A DNA stretch of 64,000 nt from PVC group bacterium (GCA_945870225.1 CAMBRF010000016.1:1-64000); one strand, 5' to 3'. Shown: positions 1 to 8,504, counted from the stretch's first letter. A program made the numbers and translations. Notes: generated by a model not told the origin, from the sequence alone.

Positions 1-65
1 GTGTCGCCGTCCGTAGAACGTGATAGGCTTTGCCGTCCTTTGTTTGCAGAGAAGATCCGCCTTTT

Positions 66-1430
66 CTATTTCCCAATACAGAAGCGGGAGAATATATTAT
101 TGAGCAATTCATCGTGATAGACTCGTCCTGTGGCTTCTCCCAGGATTTCTAGAGAGGCCCGCAAGCTTGAAGCGGCGAGGGCCGTCTCTGGGGGATCGTT
201 CTGCAGGAGACGGCTCGCCTCGGAAACTTCCTTGAGAGTTGAAAGAACTAGGGTTCGGTGTCGCTCCGAGATCACCGCATGGGGCTGCGCCATACAGTGT
301 GTAGAAATTTTTTCGCTGATAATTCTTTTTACAAATGGAATGTCATCACCAGAACGCAAACTTATAAAAATGACGGACCGGTCAGTCATAGATGGCGTAT
401 TGGCTTTTTTAGGCAGATCGGATTTATTGACCAGGATAACTGATTTCTCAGGGGGGATCGTCTTGATTTGCTCGATATCGACCGGATCTAACGTTTGTGA
501 TCCGTCTATAAGGTAAAGAACTAAATCAGCCTTTTCCAGCGCGCTTCTGGTCCGGCGTATGCCTTCGCCTTCAATCTCGCAGTCTGTATCGCGCAGACCC
601 GCCGTATCCACAAGTCGGACCGAAAGACCATCTATGACTAATAATTCCTCAATAGTATCACGTGTCGTGCCTGGCATTGGTGTAACGATTGCCCGGTCTA
701 TGCCAAGCAGTGCATTAAGGAGCGTCGATTTCCCCACATTGGGTTTACCGGATATGACGACCAGTGCGCCTTCCCGGAGCAAATGACCCTCATCCCATGT
801 GTCCAGTAGGTCCTGCAAGTGTTGCTCGCCCTGCTGGAGGCGGCGGACGACTCCATTGAGAAGGGTGGGGGGGAGCTCGTCCTCGGAGAAATCGAGCGTG
901 GCTTCCAGGTCAGCCGCTGTAGAAATAATTTCGTCATAGGCCTTTCCAAATGAATCACTTAAGCGTCCTGAAAGCTGCTCAAGCGCGGCTGTGGCGGCCC
1001 GATCGGAACGTGCCCGAATCAGATCCAGAACGGCTTCGGCTTGAAGTAGATCGATGCGGCCGCTCAAGAAGGCGCGTTTTGTAAACTCACCAGGTTCAGC
1101 CGGTCTAGCCCCTGCGTCCAGTACAGAGCGGAGAATTCGTTTGGTAGCGATTGATCCGCCGTGTCCTTGAATTTCGATGGAATCTTCGCGCGTGTAACTA
1201 TGTGGGGCGCGGTAGATGAGCAAAATCACCTCATCTGCCACGCCGTCCTTCGACAGGATGCGTCCATGAACGAAAGAATTCGATGCCCGTTGCGATGCAG
1301 GCGTTCCTTCACACGAGAATATCCGGTCGGCGATGGGCAAGCTTGCCGGGCCGGAGACCCGGATGATTGCGATCGCGCTCTCTCCGGGGGCGGTGGCCAC
1401 GGCCGCAATGGTATCGGTGTCTGGATTCAT
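66..1430 (-). CDS. mnmE: tRNA modification GTPase MnmE
   Basis: Works with MnmG to install the carboxymethylaminomethyl group on the wobble uridine of certain tRNAs; cytoplasmic. The 454-residue protein has the N-terminal folate-binding domain (opening DTIAAVATAPGE), then a GTPase domain with G1 GKPNVGKST at 228-236, TTRDT at 255-259, G3 DTAG at 275-278 and G4 NKSD at 335-338, and it ends in the family's C-terminal CIGK. Length matches the usual 450-460. The frame extends upstream past 1430, but family alignment starts at MNPDTD, so that ATG was chosen. The gene is visibly less GC-rich than the gyr and fts genes. It diverges from the gene at 1571. Nothing can be assigned in bases 1-65. Confidence 0.96.
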   Translation of the reverse strand: MNPDTDTIAAVATAPGESAIAIIRVSGPASLPIADRIFSCEGTPASQRASNSFVHGRILSKDGVADEVILLIYRAPHSYTREDSIEIQGHGGSIATKRILRSVLDAGARPAEPGEFTKRAFLSGRIDLLQAEAVLDLIRARSDRAATAALEQLSGRLSDSFGKAYDEIISTAADLEATLDFSEDELPPTLLNGVVRRLQQGEQHLQDLLDTWDEGHLLREGALVVISGKPNVGKSTLLNALLGIDRAIVTPMPGTTRDTIEELLVIDGLSVRLVDTAGLRDTDCEIEGEGIRRTRSALEKADLVLYLIDGSQTLDPVDIEQIKTIPPEKSVILVNKSDLPKKANTPSMTDRSVIFISLRSGDDIPFVKRIISEKISTHCMAQPHAVISERHRTLVLSTLKEVSEASRLLQNDPPETALAASSLRASLEILGEATGRVYHDELLNNIFSRFCIGK

Positions 1431-1570
1431 GGTTGGCCGGGGATTGTTCCATAATTCTGGTGAAAATTCACGGGGTAAATGATACGAATCCAACCGCCAA
1501 CGACAATATTTCACGGAGTCACACGTTTTACTACTCATATAAAGAGCACTATTAGACAAAGGAGATTCAG

Positions 1571-2164
1571 ATGAAGGCAGTAAAATGGATGGTGGTGATT
1601 TTATCCGGATTGACCGTCTGCGCACTGGCGCAGGAAAAAGGGCCGAAAGAGGGCCGGGACGATGAAGGTAGGCGGAAAATGGCGCGCCCGCCCATGGATC
1701 AGGAAGGCATGCTCATGCGTGCACTGGCGCCGGACTCGAAGTGGGCCAAGGAACTTGGCATAACCGAAGAGCAGCGCGCCGCCCTGAAAAAACTTTTCTC
1801 CGCCTCAAAGGCCGAGACTGATGCGAATTTTGAAAATATTCAGAAACTAGGGATGGAGCAGGCCGCATTGCTGAGTCAGGATGCCCCGGACGAAGCGGCG
1901 GTCATGAAGGTTGTGGATCAGCTGGGTGCGCTGCGCAATCAGATGGCCCGGCATCGGATCAGCCAATTGCTGGCCGCCCAAAAAATCCTGACCCCTGAAC
2001 AGCGGGCCACGCTGCGGGCGCAGATGAAGGACCGCATGGAGAAGTTACGCGAGAATCGCAAGGAAGAGCGCGGGATGAAAGATGGTAAGGCCGGCCGGAT
2101 GCACGATGAAGGTCCGGGTCCCAAGGAAAATGCTCCGCCGCCTCCAGCCGCTCCCGCACCCTAA
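1571..2164 (+). CDS. Spy/CpxP-like periplasmic protein (LTxxQ type)
   Basis: Small exported, helical protein of 197 residues. Residues 1-20 form a signal peptide ending ALA before QE. The mature part is charged and Met-rich, with two LTxxQ-like stretches (ITEEQRAAL near 65 and LTPEQRATL near 140), the hallmark of the Spy/CpxP and heavy-metal-sensor superfamily, whose members act as periplasmic chaperones or stress and metal sensors. The tail is Lys, Arg, Gly and Pro rich and probably disordered. A good ribosome site (GGAG, 8 bases upstream) supports the start. It stands alone between divergent mnmE and a terminator. The family is fairly sure from the motifs; the ligand or client is unknown. 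Confidence 0.8.
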   Translation: MKAVKWMVVILSGLTVCALAQEKGPKEGRDDEGRRKMARPPMDQEGMLMRALAPDSKWAKELGITEEQRAALKKLFSASKAETDANFENIQKLGMEQAALLSQDAPDEAAVMKVVDQLGALRNQMARHRISQLLAAQKILTPEQRATLRAQMKDRMEKLRENRKEERGMKDGKAGRMHDEGPGPKENAPPPPAAPAP

Positions 2165-2183
2165 CGTTTCTTTTCTTTAATGA

Positions 2184-2216
2184 AAAAAGGCGACCGCGTA
2201 GGCGGCCGCCTTTTTC
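2184..2216. terminator. Bidirectional intrinsic terminator
   Basis: A 14-base stem (arms 2184-2197 and 2202-2215, one mismatch) with a four-base loop, rich in GC at the tip and with A and T runs at the base on both sides. It lies between two converging genes and can terminate both. Confidence 0.85.
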
Positions 2217-2224
2217 ATTTCTTC

Positions 2225-2665
2225 CTACCAGATACTCGGGTGTTCCTTGACACTAACCCACTCATCCTGAACTTCCGACCAAACCTGGATGAAAGCCGCA
2301 TGCCCGTGCACGGGGGGTTGATATAGGCGCCTTCCATCCGCCATATAGCGGACAATCGGTTCCCGGCACACCGGTGCAGGTTGGTACCGGGGTGGGGGAC
2401 ATGAGCGCATGACAGGCGGCTCACAGCGAGGCGGACCGCGGAACTGGTAAGCTGGCTGAGGTCGATACACCTGCCGCTCATAGACGATCTCCGTGCGGGA
2501 AGCCCGTGGGTTACAAGCGTTCAACACTGCGCCGCCAATCACCACGCCGGTCAGGATCTTACCCGCCGTGGCCCATTCGCGTTGTCCCGCCTGGGCCGTG
2601 CCACCCGGAAGACTTGATGTTGCCATCATTAATCCCGCCACTCCTGCCGCCACCATCGTTTTCAT
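2225..2665 (-). CDS. Small exported proline-rich protein
   Basis: Unrecognised 146-residue protein. Residues 1-26 look like a signal peptide ending AQA. A short glycine-rich hydrophobic stretch follows (ILTGVVIGGAVLNA, about 37-50), which could sit in a membrane like the glycine-zipper segments of small envelope proteins. The rest is rich in Pro, Arg, Tyr and Cys (PPRCEPPVMRSCPPP region) and ends in a Trp-containing tail. A clear ribosome site (GGGAGA, about 6 bases upstream) supports the start. It converges on the gene at 1571 across a shared terminator. An envelope role is inferred only from export and composition. Confidence 0.6.
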   Translation of the reverse strand: MKTMVAAGVAGLMMATSSLPGGTAQAGQREWATAGKILTGVVIGGAVLNACNPRASRTEIVYERQVYRPQPAYQFRGPPRCEPPVMRSCPPPRYQPAPVCREPIVRYMADGRRLYQPPVHGHAAFIQVWSEVQDEWVSVKEHPSIW

Positions 2666-2790
2666 GTTATTCTCCCATTACGATTGTTCAGGCCGAATTA
2701 GCCCTTCTATTCGATAGACGCAGAAGGGTGTGGTTTTATTCACGAGATATTTCCCAAAATGAGTAGCAGCCGTATCTTTCGGCTGGGGAG

Positions 2791-2810
2791 GGCGGCCATT
2801 ACTGGCGCTG
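2791..2810 (+). repeat. REP-like hairpin repeat, degenerate copy
   Basis: Preceded by GGGGAG and carrying the left arm GGCGGCCA with a decayed right arm. Same family as the intact copies at 59065-59084 and 59535-59554. Confidence 0.55.
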
Positions 2811-2861
2811 ATCTGACCGGCTGGTCCAACCCCTGAATCCGTGTGTTTGACCCATCTGTAA

Positions 2862-2915
2862 TGTAGCACCGATCTGTGATCGGGGAAAACGGACCGATCA
2901 CAGATCGGTGCTACA
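2862..2915. repeat. Perfect 22-bp inverted repeat
   Basis: Arms 2862-2883 (starting TGTAGCACCGATC) and 2894-2915 are exact reverse complements around a 10-base loop. There is no U-run after it and no gene ends close by, so a transcription terminator is unlikely. It resembles a REP or MITE-type dispersed palindrome. Confidence 0.8.
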
Positions 2916-3307
2916 AAGACCCGACCACGATAACACGTATAAATACGACCAAATCTTATCCGTGCCCTCAGCGGTTCAGATTCTTCTTCTACTGCGGGAG
3001 ACATCAGATGTCCGACAACCCTGGTGTCCCGGATTGGCGCCAGTGAATCATTATCCTTTGGGTGGTCCCATTGACTTATAGTCAAGCCAATGGTAAAACC
3101 GAGTACATCACTGAGGGACAATGCGGCATGCAATTAACGTCCGGCATTTTCGGCGACGCACCTTGAATCATGGCGCGGTCGCCCTTAGCTTTGCTATGCG
3201 TCAAAACGGCTTCGTAACTCATTGGTTATCAACGAACGGTTTGATCGTTTAATAGAAAACAGCAGAAATGCGCCGTGCGATGCTTGACGGCTAATACAAG
3301 TTCGACG

Positions 3308-3982
3308 ATGAAAGAGATGAAATCTCTAAGATACATGGCTCTGATTCTGGCGACAGGCATGTTGCTCACTTTTGCTGCAGGCTGTGGGACCATTGTCAGT
3401 CTCCAGAGAGATCGCGAGGAGTCAGGATACACAAACCGCAACTTTAGTGGTCCGTCCAAAGTGGTGTATGGAGGCGTTAGACGTGATGCACATTTGTTCG
3501 TGAATCTGGAGGACTGTCCGGCCCCTGTTCTTGTGAGAATCGGTCTTGTCGTTGATCTTCCGGTCTGCACCATTGCTGACACCGTTTGCCTTCCCTATAC
3601 AGTCTATCGGCGGCTTACCGAACACAAGCGGGCATGGCGTCGCGTTGAGGTGGATTTCTATCCTGGTGGTTTCCATCTGATGTCAGACGACGACCGGGAA
3701 CAGCGATACAACGCGACAGTGACTGAGTTGTGCGACATTCTGAAGCGTATTACCGGAAAGAAAGGGGCAGTGAGAATCACCGTGGCAGTGCATCCTGGTT
3801 CGGAGGATGTGCTCACATCAGATCAGTACGGAGCACTGCTGGATGCTATTCGGGCGAATCCAAGTTACACACTCGTTCGCGCAGACTCCCTTACCACAGG
3901 GCAAGCACATAACTCACGCTTGAACAATAAGACATCGAACCAACCAGCGCCTGCGACGGGCATGCCCGTGCCCGGCCGGTGA
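3308..3982 (+). CDS. YceK/YidQ-like lipoprotein (DUF1375 type)
   Basis: Predicted lipoprotein of 224 residues. A signal peptide leads to Cys26 in the lipobox-like FAAGC, directly followed by GTIVSL, then a YGGVRRDAHL stretch and a conserved-looking segment VVDLPVCTIADTVCLPYT. This arrangement (Cys-Gly-Thr near the lipid site and a Leu-Pro ... Asp-Thr ... Leu-Pro motif) is the pattern of the YceK/YidQ family, whose function is not established. The C-terminal half (about 110-224) is an addition beyond that small family. No strong ribosome site decides between ATGs at 3308 and 3317. Base use is lower in GC than in neighbouring housekeeping genes. Confidence 0.65.
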   Translation: MKEMKSLRYMALILATGMLLTFAAGCGTIVSLQRDREESGYTNRNFSGPSKVVYGGVRRDAHLFVNLEDCPAPVLVRIGLVVDLPVCTIADTVCLPYTVYRRLTEHKRAWRRVEVDFYPGGFHLMSDDDREQRYNATVTELCDILKRITGKKGAVRITVAVHPGSEDVLTSDQYGALLDAIRANPSYTLVRADSLTTGQAHNSRLNNKTSNQPAPATGMPVPGR

Positions 3983-4010
3983 CGTCAGGCTGGTCTAGAA
4001 AGGAGGACCC

Positions 4011-5207
4011 ATGCGATCACGACCCCTGCGGAGCATAAGCATAGTATCGGTAACGGCTTTGGCTCTGGCCCTGTTCGCACAGCCCTTGTCTGCGGATGAT
4101 GCCTTATGCCTTACGGTCATGCCTTTTGATGAGGAACCCATTAGTTTTGGCAAATTGGCCAGTCTATTCTTTGTGGTTCAGAACAACTCAAAGCACGTGG
4201 TCGTAATTCAACAGGTCACGCCTTTGAATGATGTTAACGAGCCACTAACCCTCTCAAGTTCAGTCTACGGTAGCCTCCGGAAAGATGATGCGGCCGATGC
4301 GTACGAGTTTAATCCACTCAGTCAGCAGGCCACACAGCTTCCGTTCTATGGTGGACTGCTGCTGCCCGGCGAAAAGGTTGTTGCCTTATCTCGGCATCGA
4401 CCTGTGGCCAAGCGCGAAGAATTGCGGATCACATATTACACATCCTCACAAGTATATGACGGCAGTATCGAATCCATGCATCCTTTCCAGGTGTATGTTC
4501 GCGCTCAAGAGAAGGAGGCTATCAGTCCACGCCGATACGTGCCCTTTACAATGGCAAGGTGGAATGAAATCAATGGGACATCGACGGTCACGCGTTCTCT
4601 CGGTCCTGACAATATGTCGCGCGCGGTCATCATTCCAACACTGGAGGATAAGGCCATTTCGCTCGATGTAAGCGTGGTGTTTCGCTATGAAGGGGCGCCT
4701 TTTTGCCTCGAGGACGCGACCAGATACGCTTCACGCATCTCTGGAAAGAGCGTCGATCTTCTGCGGTTCGGATTCAGCAGTTTCCTTAACCAATACGTGG
4801 TCTTCGAAGAGGGCGTTTCATGGCTTCTCGCGTCGAAGGAACAGAAGGACAAGGGTTCTTTGCTCACAGCTTTTCCTCCTGTGTTGCTGAATGATCTTGA
4901 TTCGTCGCCGTACATAAGAGTGAGGATTGGAGACAAACAGGAAGGGTTTGGCATGGGAGGCATGAAGTCCTCGAGGAAACTCTGGGATTGTTACCCTGTA
5001 TACTATGGAGATGGGATGTATACTCGAGGGGAATTCCTGCATTTAGCCAAAGAAGAGGTTGTCGAGTTTCTTCGACTGGCGCGAACAAAGGGCAAGATCT
5101 TGAAGCCGCACAATTACTTTTTCAGCGCCCTCTACTACACATTATCGGAAAAGGAATCTTCCCGCCCAGCGCCTGCTGCGGACTCTCAAAAATCCGGGCG
5201 CCGCTGA
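4011..5207 (+). CDS. Exported protein of unknown function
   Basis: Unrecognised 398-residue protein. Residues 1-28 form a signal peptide ending LSA before DD. The mature part begins with a probable beta-sandwich (FVVQNNSKHVVVIQQV), reading like a domain that describes or binds extracellular ligands, and contains no catalytic motif that I recognise. A strong ribosome site (AGGAGG, 5 bases before ATG) supports the start. It lies 28 bases after the YceK-like gene and 22 bases before the next lipoprotein gene, so the three may be co-transcribed. Composition is lower in GC than the core genes. Probably periplasmic. Confidence 0.6.
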   Translation: MRSRPLRSISIVSVTALALALFAQPLSADDALCLTVMPFDEEPISFGKLASLFFVVQNNSKHVVVIQQVTPLNDVNEPLTLSSSVYGSLRKDDAADAYEFNPLSQQATQLPFYGGLLLPGEKVVALSRHRPVAKREELRITYYTSSQVYDGSIESMHPFQVYVRAQEKEAISPRRYVPFTMARWNEINGTSTVTRSLGPDNMSRAVIIPTLEDKAISLDVSVVFRYEGAPFCLEDATRYASRISGKSVDLLRFGFSSFLNQYVVFEEGVSWLLASKEQKDKGSLLTAFPPVLLNDLDSSPYIRVRIGDKQEGFGMGGMKSSRKLWDCYPVYYGDGMYTRGEFLHLAKEEVVEFLRLARTKGKILKPHNYFFSALYYTLSEKESSRPAPAADSQKSGRR

Positions 5208-5229
5208 GGTGTAGCGTTGGCGAGAGACT

Positions 5230-5574
5230 ATGATGAGACAGCATCAGATTGCGCTTTGCGTCATAACGGTGCTTGCGATGGTACTGGCTGGCTGCGAAGA
5301 CCATGACTCTTCGACGGATCAATCCGGGACCCATGAGGCACTTGTGATGAACGACACGGCCGAGAGTATTCAGATTGAGTACACCGGAGTCGGGGTCGTT
5401 CTGCATGTCAATCACACATCGACGATTAAGGCCCGCAGAAGTGAATATATCGATCTATGGTTCAACGCGTCAGGGATTGGCAGTGTTACGGTGACGCAGG
5501 GGAACAATAGGAAGACATTCCGGCGACCTGTTGAACATCCTGTGTTTACGATTAATGGGGATAATATGAACTAA
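5230..5574 (+). CDS. Small lipoprotein, unknown function
   Basis: A 114-residue predicted lipoprotein. The signal peptide ends in the lipobox VLAGC with the lipidated Cys at residue 22. The mature part of about 90 residues is Asp, Ser and Thr rich at the start and then predicted mostly beta (ALVMNDTAESIQIEYTG and a later VTVTQGNNRKTF stretch), consistent with a small Ig-like or beta-sandwich fold. The start could also be the ATG three bases downstream. It is the third member of a compact set of exported genes in the same orientation. No function is assigned. Confidence 0.6.
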   Translation: MMRQHQIALCVITVLAMVLAGCEDHDSSTDQSGTHEALVMNDTAESIQIEYTGVGVVLHVNHTSTIKARRSEYIDLWFNASGIGSVTVTQGNNRKTFRRPVEHPVFTINGDNMN

Positions 5575-5579
5575 TAGCG

Positions 5580-5774
5580 GTGAACAGGGACACACAAATA
5601 GTTGTGGTCCCTATTGGCCCGACATGCTTCTATGCCTACCCTGTGTTTCGGCAGGGTGAGGCGTTTCATCGAGCCGTCCTGATTTATTGTTTTTCGACTG
5701 TCTGCTTGGCCCTGTCGCCTGTTTTGCTCCTGTTTTTACTCCGGATTACCCGCTTGCATAAATTCCGGCTTTAA
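5580..5774 (+). CDS. Doubtful small membrane protein
   Basis: A 64-codon frame starting with GTG, five bases after the preceding stop. It encodes one convincing hydrophobic segment (about 33-54, ending in a Leu-rich stretch) followed by a basic tail, so it could be a small single-pass membrane protein. There is no clear ribosome site and no recognised family. It may be chance. Confidence 0.25.
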   Translation: MNRDTQIVVVPIGPTCFYAYPVFRQGEAFHRAVLIYCFSTVCLALSPVLLLFLLRITRLHKFRL

Positions 5775-5811
5775 CGCTGAATAAACCTGATCTTTTTTAC
5801 GTCCAATCCTT

Positions 5812-6390
5812 ATGGGGACCGAAGTCACAACCGATCATCTTGAACGTGCGCGGCATGGCGACCTGGAGGCCTTTATGGCGCTGTTCCAGGAGGCCCGTCC
5901 AATGGTGTTCAGCGTGGCCTATCGGATTGTGGGGGCGGACGATGCCGAGGATGTGCTGATGGAGACCACGCTCAAGGCGTGGAAAGCCTTGCCCGGGTTC
6001 ACCGGACGGGCGGGATTGCGCACCTGGCTGTGCCGGATCGCCCACAACTGCGCGGTAGACTATTTGCGGCGCCGCCCGCGCTGGGCCGGCCAGGGCGCTG
6101 ATGAATCACCGGAAGGAGGGGTGGACCCGGCCGCTTTGCCGGACCGCTCGCAGCGCCATCCGGCGGAAACGATGGCCGGCGCGGAGCTGGATGCCCAGAT
6201 CCGGGCGGCTATTGGAACGCTGTCGCCCGAGCATCGGTCGACGTTGCTATTGAGGTTTGTGGATGGATTGGGTTATGCCGAAATCGCCGCCGCGACCGGG
6301 GTGTCGATTGGAACCGTGATGTCACGGCTGTTTAACGGCCGTCGAAAGATGATGCGCCTTTTGAAGGAAACGAGGGAGAATCTCTCATGA
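5812..6390 (+). CDS. ECF-family RNA polymerase sigma factor
   Basis: A 192-residue sigma-70 factor of the extracytoplasmic-function type: region 2 at about 15-90 (AYRIVGADDAEDVLMET and the RTWLCRIAHNCAVDYLRRR promoter-melting helix), a variable linker, and region 4 at about 125-185 with the helix-turn-helix GYAEIAAATGVSIGTVMSRL. It redirects RNA polymerase to a stress or envelope regulon. The stop overlaps the next start by four bases (ATGA), coupling it to a membrane-anchored partner, the usual sigma/anti-sigma arrangement. No clear ribosome site is seen before the ATG. Confidence 0.93.
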   Translation: MGTEVTTDHLERARHGDLEAFMALFQEARPMVFSVAYRIVGADDAEDVLMETTLKAWKALPGFTGRAGLRTWLCRIAHNCAVDYLRRRPRWAGQGADESPEGGVDPAALPDRSQRHPAETMAGAELDAQIRAAIGTLSPEHRSTLLLRFVDGLGYAEIAAATGVSIGTVMSRLFNGRRKMMRLLKETRENLS

Positions 6391-6755
6391 ATAAGCTATC
6401 ATGGAAAAACGTGACCGGGCGGCTGAAGGCCATCGAAGCCCCGAAGACCCCTTCCGACAACGCGGACTTCTGGCAGGATTTCAAGGCACGTGCCACCCTG
6501 ATGCGCCAGGATGAGCCGGCTGCGGAGCGGCCCAGGATGCCCGTTGCCCTGCGGTGGGGTTCTGTTACCGCCCTGGCGCTGGTACTGATCGTTGCGGGAT
6601 GGTTCATGCTTCCGGCAACGTTGGGTGCGGTGACTCAGATCAAGGCGCTGGAAGTCGTTGCACCTCACAGCGGTGTCATTATAATGAATGACCAGTCAGG
6701 CAGAGGCACCATCCTCTGGATTACCGGAATGGAATCGAAAAACAGCAGCGGGTGA
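6387..6755 (+). CDS. Putative membrane-anchored anti-sigma factor
   Basis: A 122-residue protein coupled by a four-base overlap to the ECF sigma gene. It has a charged cytoplasmic N-terminus (1-50), one transmembrane helix (about 55-78) and a short outer part with the stretch LEVVAPHSGVIIMNDQSG. No zinc-binding anti-sigma HxxxCxxC motif is present, so it is not a ZAS-type factor. The assignment comes from gene order and topology, not from a recognised domain. If correct, the cytoplasmic segment holds the sigma factor and the outer segment receives the signal, possibly from the secreted protein encoded next. Confidence 0.6.
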   Translation: MNKLSWKNVTGRLKAIEAPKTPSDNADFWQDFKARATLMRQDEPAAERPRMPVALRWGSVTALALVLIVAGWFMLPATLGAVTQIKALEVVAPHSGVIIMNDQSGRGTILWITGMESKNSSG

Positions 6756-6759
6756 TCAT

Positions 6760-7170
6760 ATGAAAACACGTTTTGCCTTCGCATGGGTTTGCGCCCTGAT
6801 GATGTCCGCAGCCACGGTCTTCGCGGGGCCGACCCTGACCATCCGGCTGGTGGATGCCAGCAACTCTGGCAAGGGGGCCGGTGGCGGATTGGGCGATGTC
6901 GCCCAGCTTCTGAAGGAGAATCTGCCGTTCAATTCGTTTCGTTTACTGGCGAGCCAATCCATGCCGCTGCCGGCGGATGGCACGGTTTCGCTGGCCGCGG
7001 GGATCCAGGCCCGTTGTTCCGGTGATCAGCGCAATCTGCATGTGGTCATCGAGCGGGGGCGCAAGGCGCAGATCCAGTCCACGGTTGAACTCCGCAACGG
7101 CGTCCCCTTGATTCTGGGTGGGCTGCCTTCCGACACGGGAAAACTGATCGTGATCCTGCTGGCCCGGTGA
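6760..7170 (+). CDS. Secreted protein of the sigma cassette
   Basis: Unrecognised 136-residue protein with a signal peptide (1-22, ending VFA before G). The mature part is predicted as a small beta domain: TLTIRLVDASN, a glycine-rich stretch, and a C-terminal PLILGGLPSDTGKLIVILLAR. A Shine-Dalgarno-like GGTGA precedes the ATG, which lies 4 bases after the stop of the putative anti-sigma gene. Position suggests it is the envelope effector or sensor of the sigma cassette. The C-terminal wording resembles the closing strands seen in secretion-related proteins, but the match is too weak to name a family. Confidence 0.55.
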   Translation: MKTRFAFAWVCALMMSAATVFAGPTLTIRLVDASNSGKGAGGGLGDVAQLLKENLPFNSFRLLASQSMPLPADGTVSLAAGIQARCSGDQRNLHVVIERGRKAQIQSTVELRNGVPLILGGLPSDTGKLIVILLAR

Positions 7171-7195
7171 CAGGCCCCCTGTATTACACCGCTTT

Positions 7196-7224
7196 TTGAC
7201 AGCCTAAATTTTTTGTGATAGCTA
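7196..7224 (+). promoter_or_regulatory. Candidate promoter for lysA-dapA
   Basis: A perfect -35 TTGACA (7196-7201) with a 17-base gap to a weak -10 (TAGCTA, preceded by TGTGA). It lies just upstream of lysA. No lysine riboswitch-sized leader fits in the short gap. Confidence 0.4.
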
Positions 7225-7256
7225 TTGCGCCCAACAGAAGGGCACATAAGGAATTT

Positions 7257-8504
7257 ATGCAGGCATTTACGTATCGATCCGGTCAGCTGTTTGCCGAGGG
7301 GGTTGCGGTCAAGGATCTCGCCCGGCGCTATGGGACCCCGCTCTATGTCTACAGTCGCAACCATCTCCGCGAGCGGTACGAGGCCATCGCCTCGGCGATG
7401 GCGGAAGTGAAACCGCTGATCTGTTATTCGGTCAAGGCGAACTCCAATGCCGCCGTGCTTAAGACGCTGGCGGCCGCCGGGTCCGGTTTCGACATCGTAT
7501 CCGGGGGCGAGTTGTTCCGGGTGTTGCGCGCGGGCGCTGACGCCTCCAAGGTCGTTTTTGCCGGCGTGGGCAAGACCCGTGAGGAAATTGAGTATGCGCT
7601 CAAGGAACGCATTCGCTTCTTCACGTGTGAATCGGAACCGGAAGCGCGGCGCATCTCCGAATGTGCGAAGCGACTGGGCCTGACCGGGCGCATAGCCTTT
7701 CGTGTGAACCCGGATGTCGATCCCAAGACCCACAAGTACATCAGCACCGGCAAGAAGGAGAACAAGTTCGGGCTGGATCTGGATCGCACGATGCAGGCGT
7801 ATGAAATGGCCGCCGCGCTGCCGAACATCGAGATTGCCGGGTTGCATCTGCACATCGGCTCGCAAATCCTGTCGGCCGATCCGTTCGGTGCCGCGCTGGC
7901 CAAGGTCAAGGACTTCTGCCTGGCGCTCAAGGCGAAGTATCCGTCCTTTACCACGATCGACATCGGCGGCGGATTGGGCATTGACTACAAGCCCGACCAG
8001 CAGTCTCTGGACCCGAAGGTGTTTGCGGCCACGGTGATGCCGTTCCTCCGGGAACTCGGACTCAATGTGGTGATGGAACCGGGGCGCTGCATTGTCGGCA
8101 ACGCCGGCATTCTGGTTTGCACCGTGCAATACGTGAAGGAAAGCTATTTCAAGAAGTTCATTGTGTCGGACGGGGCCATGAATGATCTGATCCGGCCTGC
8201 GCTCTATCAGGCGCATCATGAAGTTTGGGCGGTGTCCGCCACGGATAAACGCGTGCCGGGCGACCTGGTGGGGCCGATCTGTGAATCCGGCGACTTCCTG
8301 GCGGCCGACCGCGACCTGCCCGATGTCGGGGAAGGGGACCTGCTGGCCGTGCTGAGCGCGGGTGCCTACGGGTATGCGATGTCCTCGAATTACAATAGCC
8401 GCCCGCGTGCGGCTGAAGTGATGGTGGATGGCGATAAGGCGTTTGAAATTCGCCGGCGCGAGACATTGGAAGATCTTGTGCGCGGCGAAAGTGATATCCG
8501 ATAG
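7257..8504 (+). CDS. lysA: Diaminopimelate decarboxylase LysA
   Basis: Last step of lysine biosynthesis: decarboxylates meso-diaminopimelate with pyridoxal phosphate in the cytoplasm. The 415-residue protein has the PLP lysine at Lys60 in CYSVKANSN, the phosphate-binding GGGLGIDY at 237-244, EPGR at 274-277, the partner-subunit Cys342 in CESGD and the C-terminal YGYAMSSNYNSRPR at 371-384, all diagnostic of the fold-III decarboxylases. The ATG at 7257 has an AAGGA ribosome site; an upstream in-frame start lacks one. dapA starts 11 bases after the stop, so the two form an operon for diaminopimelate and lysine. Confidence 0.96.
   Translation: MQAFTYRSGQLFAEGVAVKDLARRYGTPLYVYSRNHLRERYEAIASAMAEVKPLICYSVKANSNAAVLKTLAAAGSGFDIVSGGELFRVLRAGADASKVVFAGVGKTREEIEYALKERIRFFTCESEPEARRISECAKRLGLTGRIAFRVNPDVDPKTHKYISTGKKENKFGLDLDRTMQAYEMAAALPNIEIAGLHLHIGSQILSADPFGAALAKVKDFCLALKAKYPSFTTIDIGGGLGIDYKPDQQSLDPKVFAATVMPFLRELGLNVVMEPGRCIVGNAGILVCTVQYVKESYFKKFIVSDGAMNDLIRPALYQAHHEVWAVSATDKRVPGDLVGPICESGDFLAADRDLPDVGEGDLLAVLSAGAYGYAMSSNYNSRPRAAEVMVDGDKAFEIRRRETLEDLVRGESDIR

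Larger units (their letters stand above)
2666..3307. other. Gene-poor interval with repeats
   Basis: No convincing gene. The interval holds a degenerate copy of a short GGCGGCCA hairpin repeat at 2791-2810 and a perfect 22-bp inverted repeat at 2862-2915. A minus-strand open frame at 2678-3133 runs through both repeats and has no family signature or ribosome site, so it is not called. The remainder is lower in GC than the housekeeping regions and shows nothing assignable. Confidence 0.7.

Noticed and set aside
2678-3133. 151-codon minus-strand frame
   Set aside because: Runs through two repeats and lacks a ribosome site or family match.
7171-7256. Possible lysine riboswitch before lysA
   Set aside because: The gap of 86 bases is too short for the known fold of about 170 bases, and the paired elements are not seen.
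7026-8219. 397-codon minus-strand frame opposite lysA
   Set aside because: Antisense shadow of an unambiguous gene.
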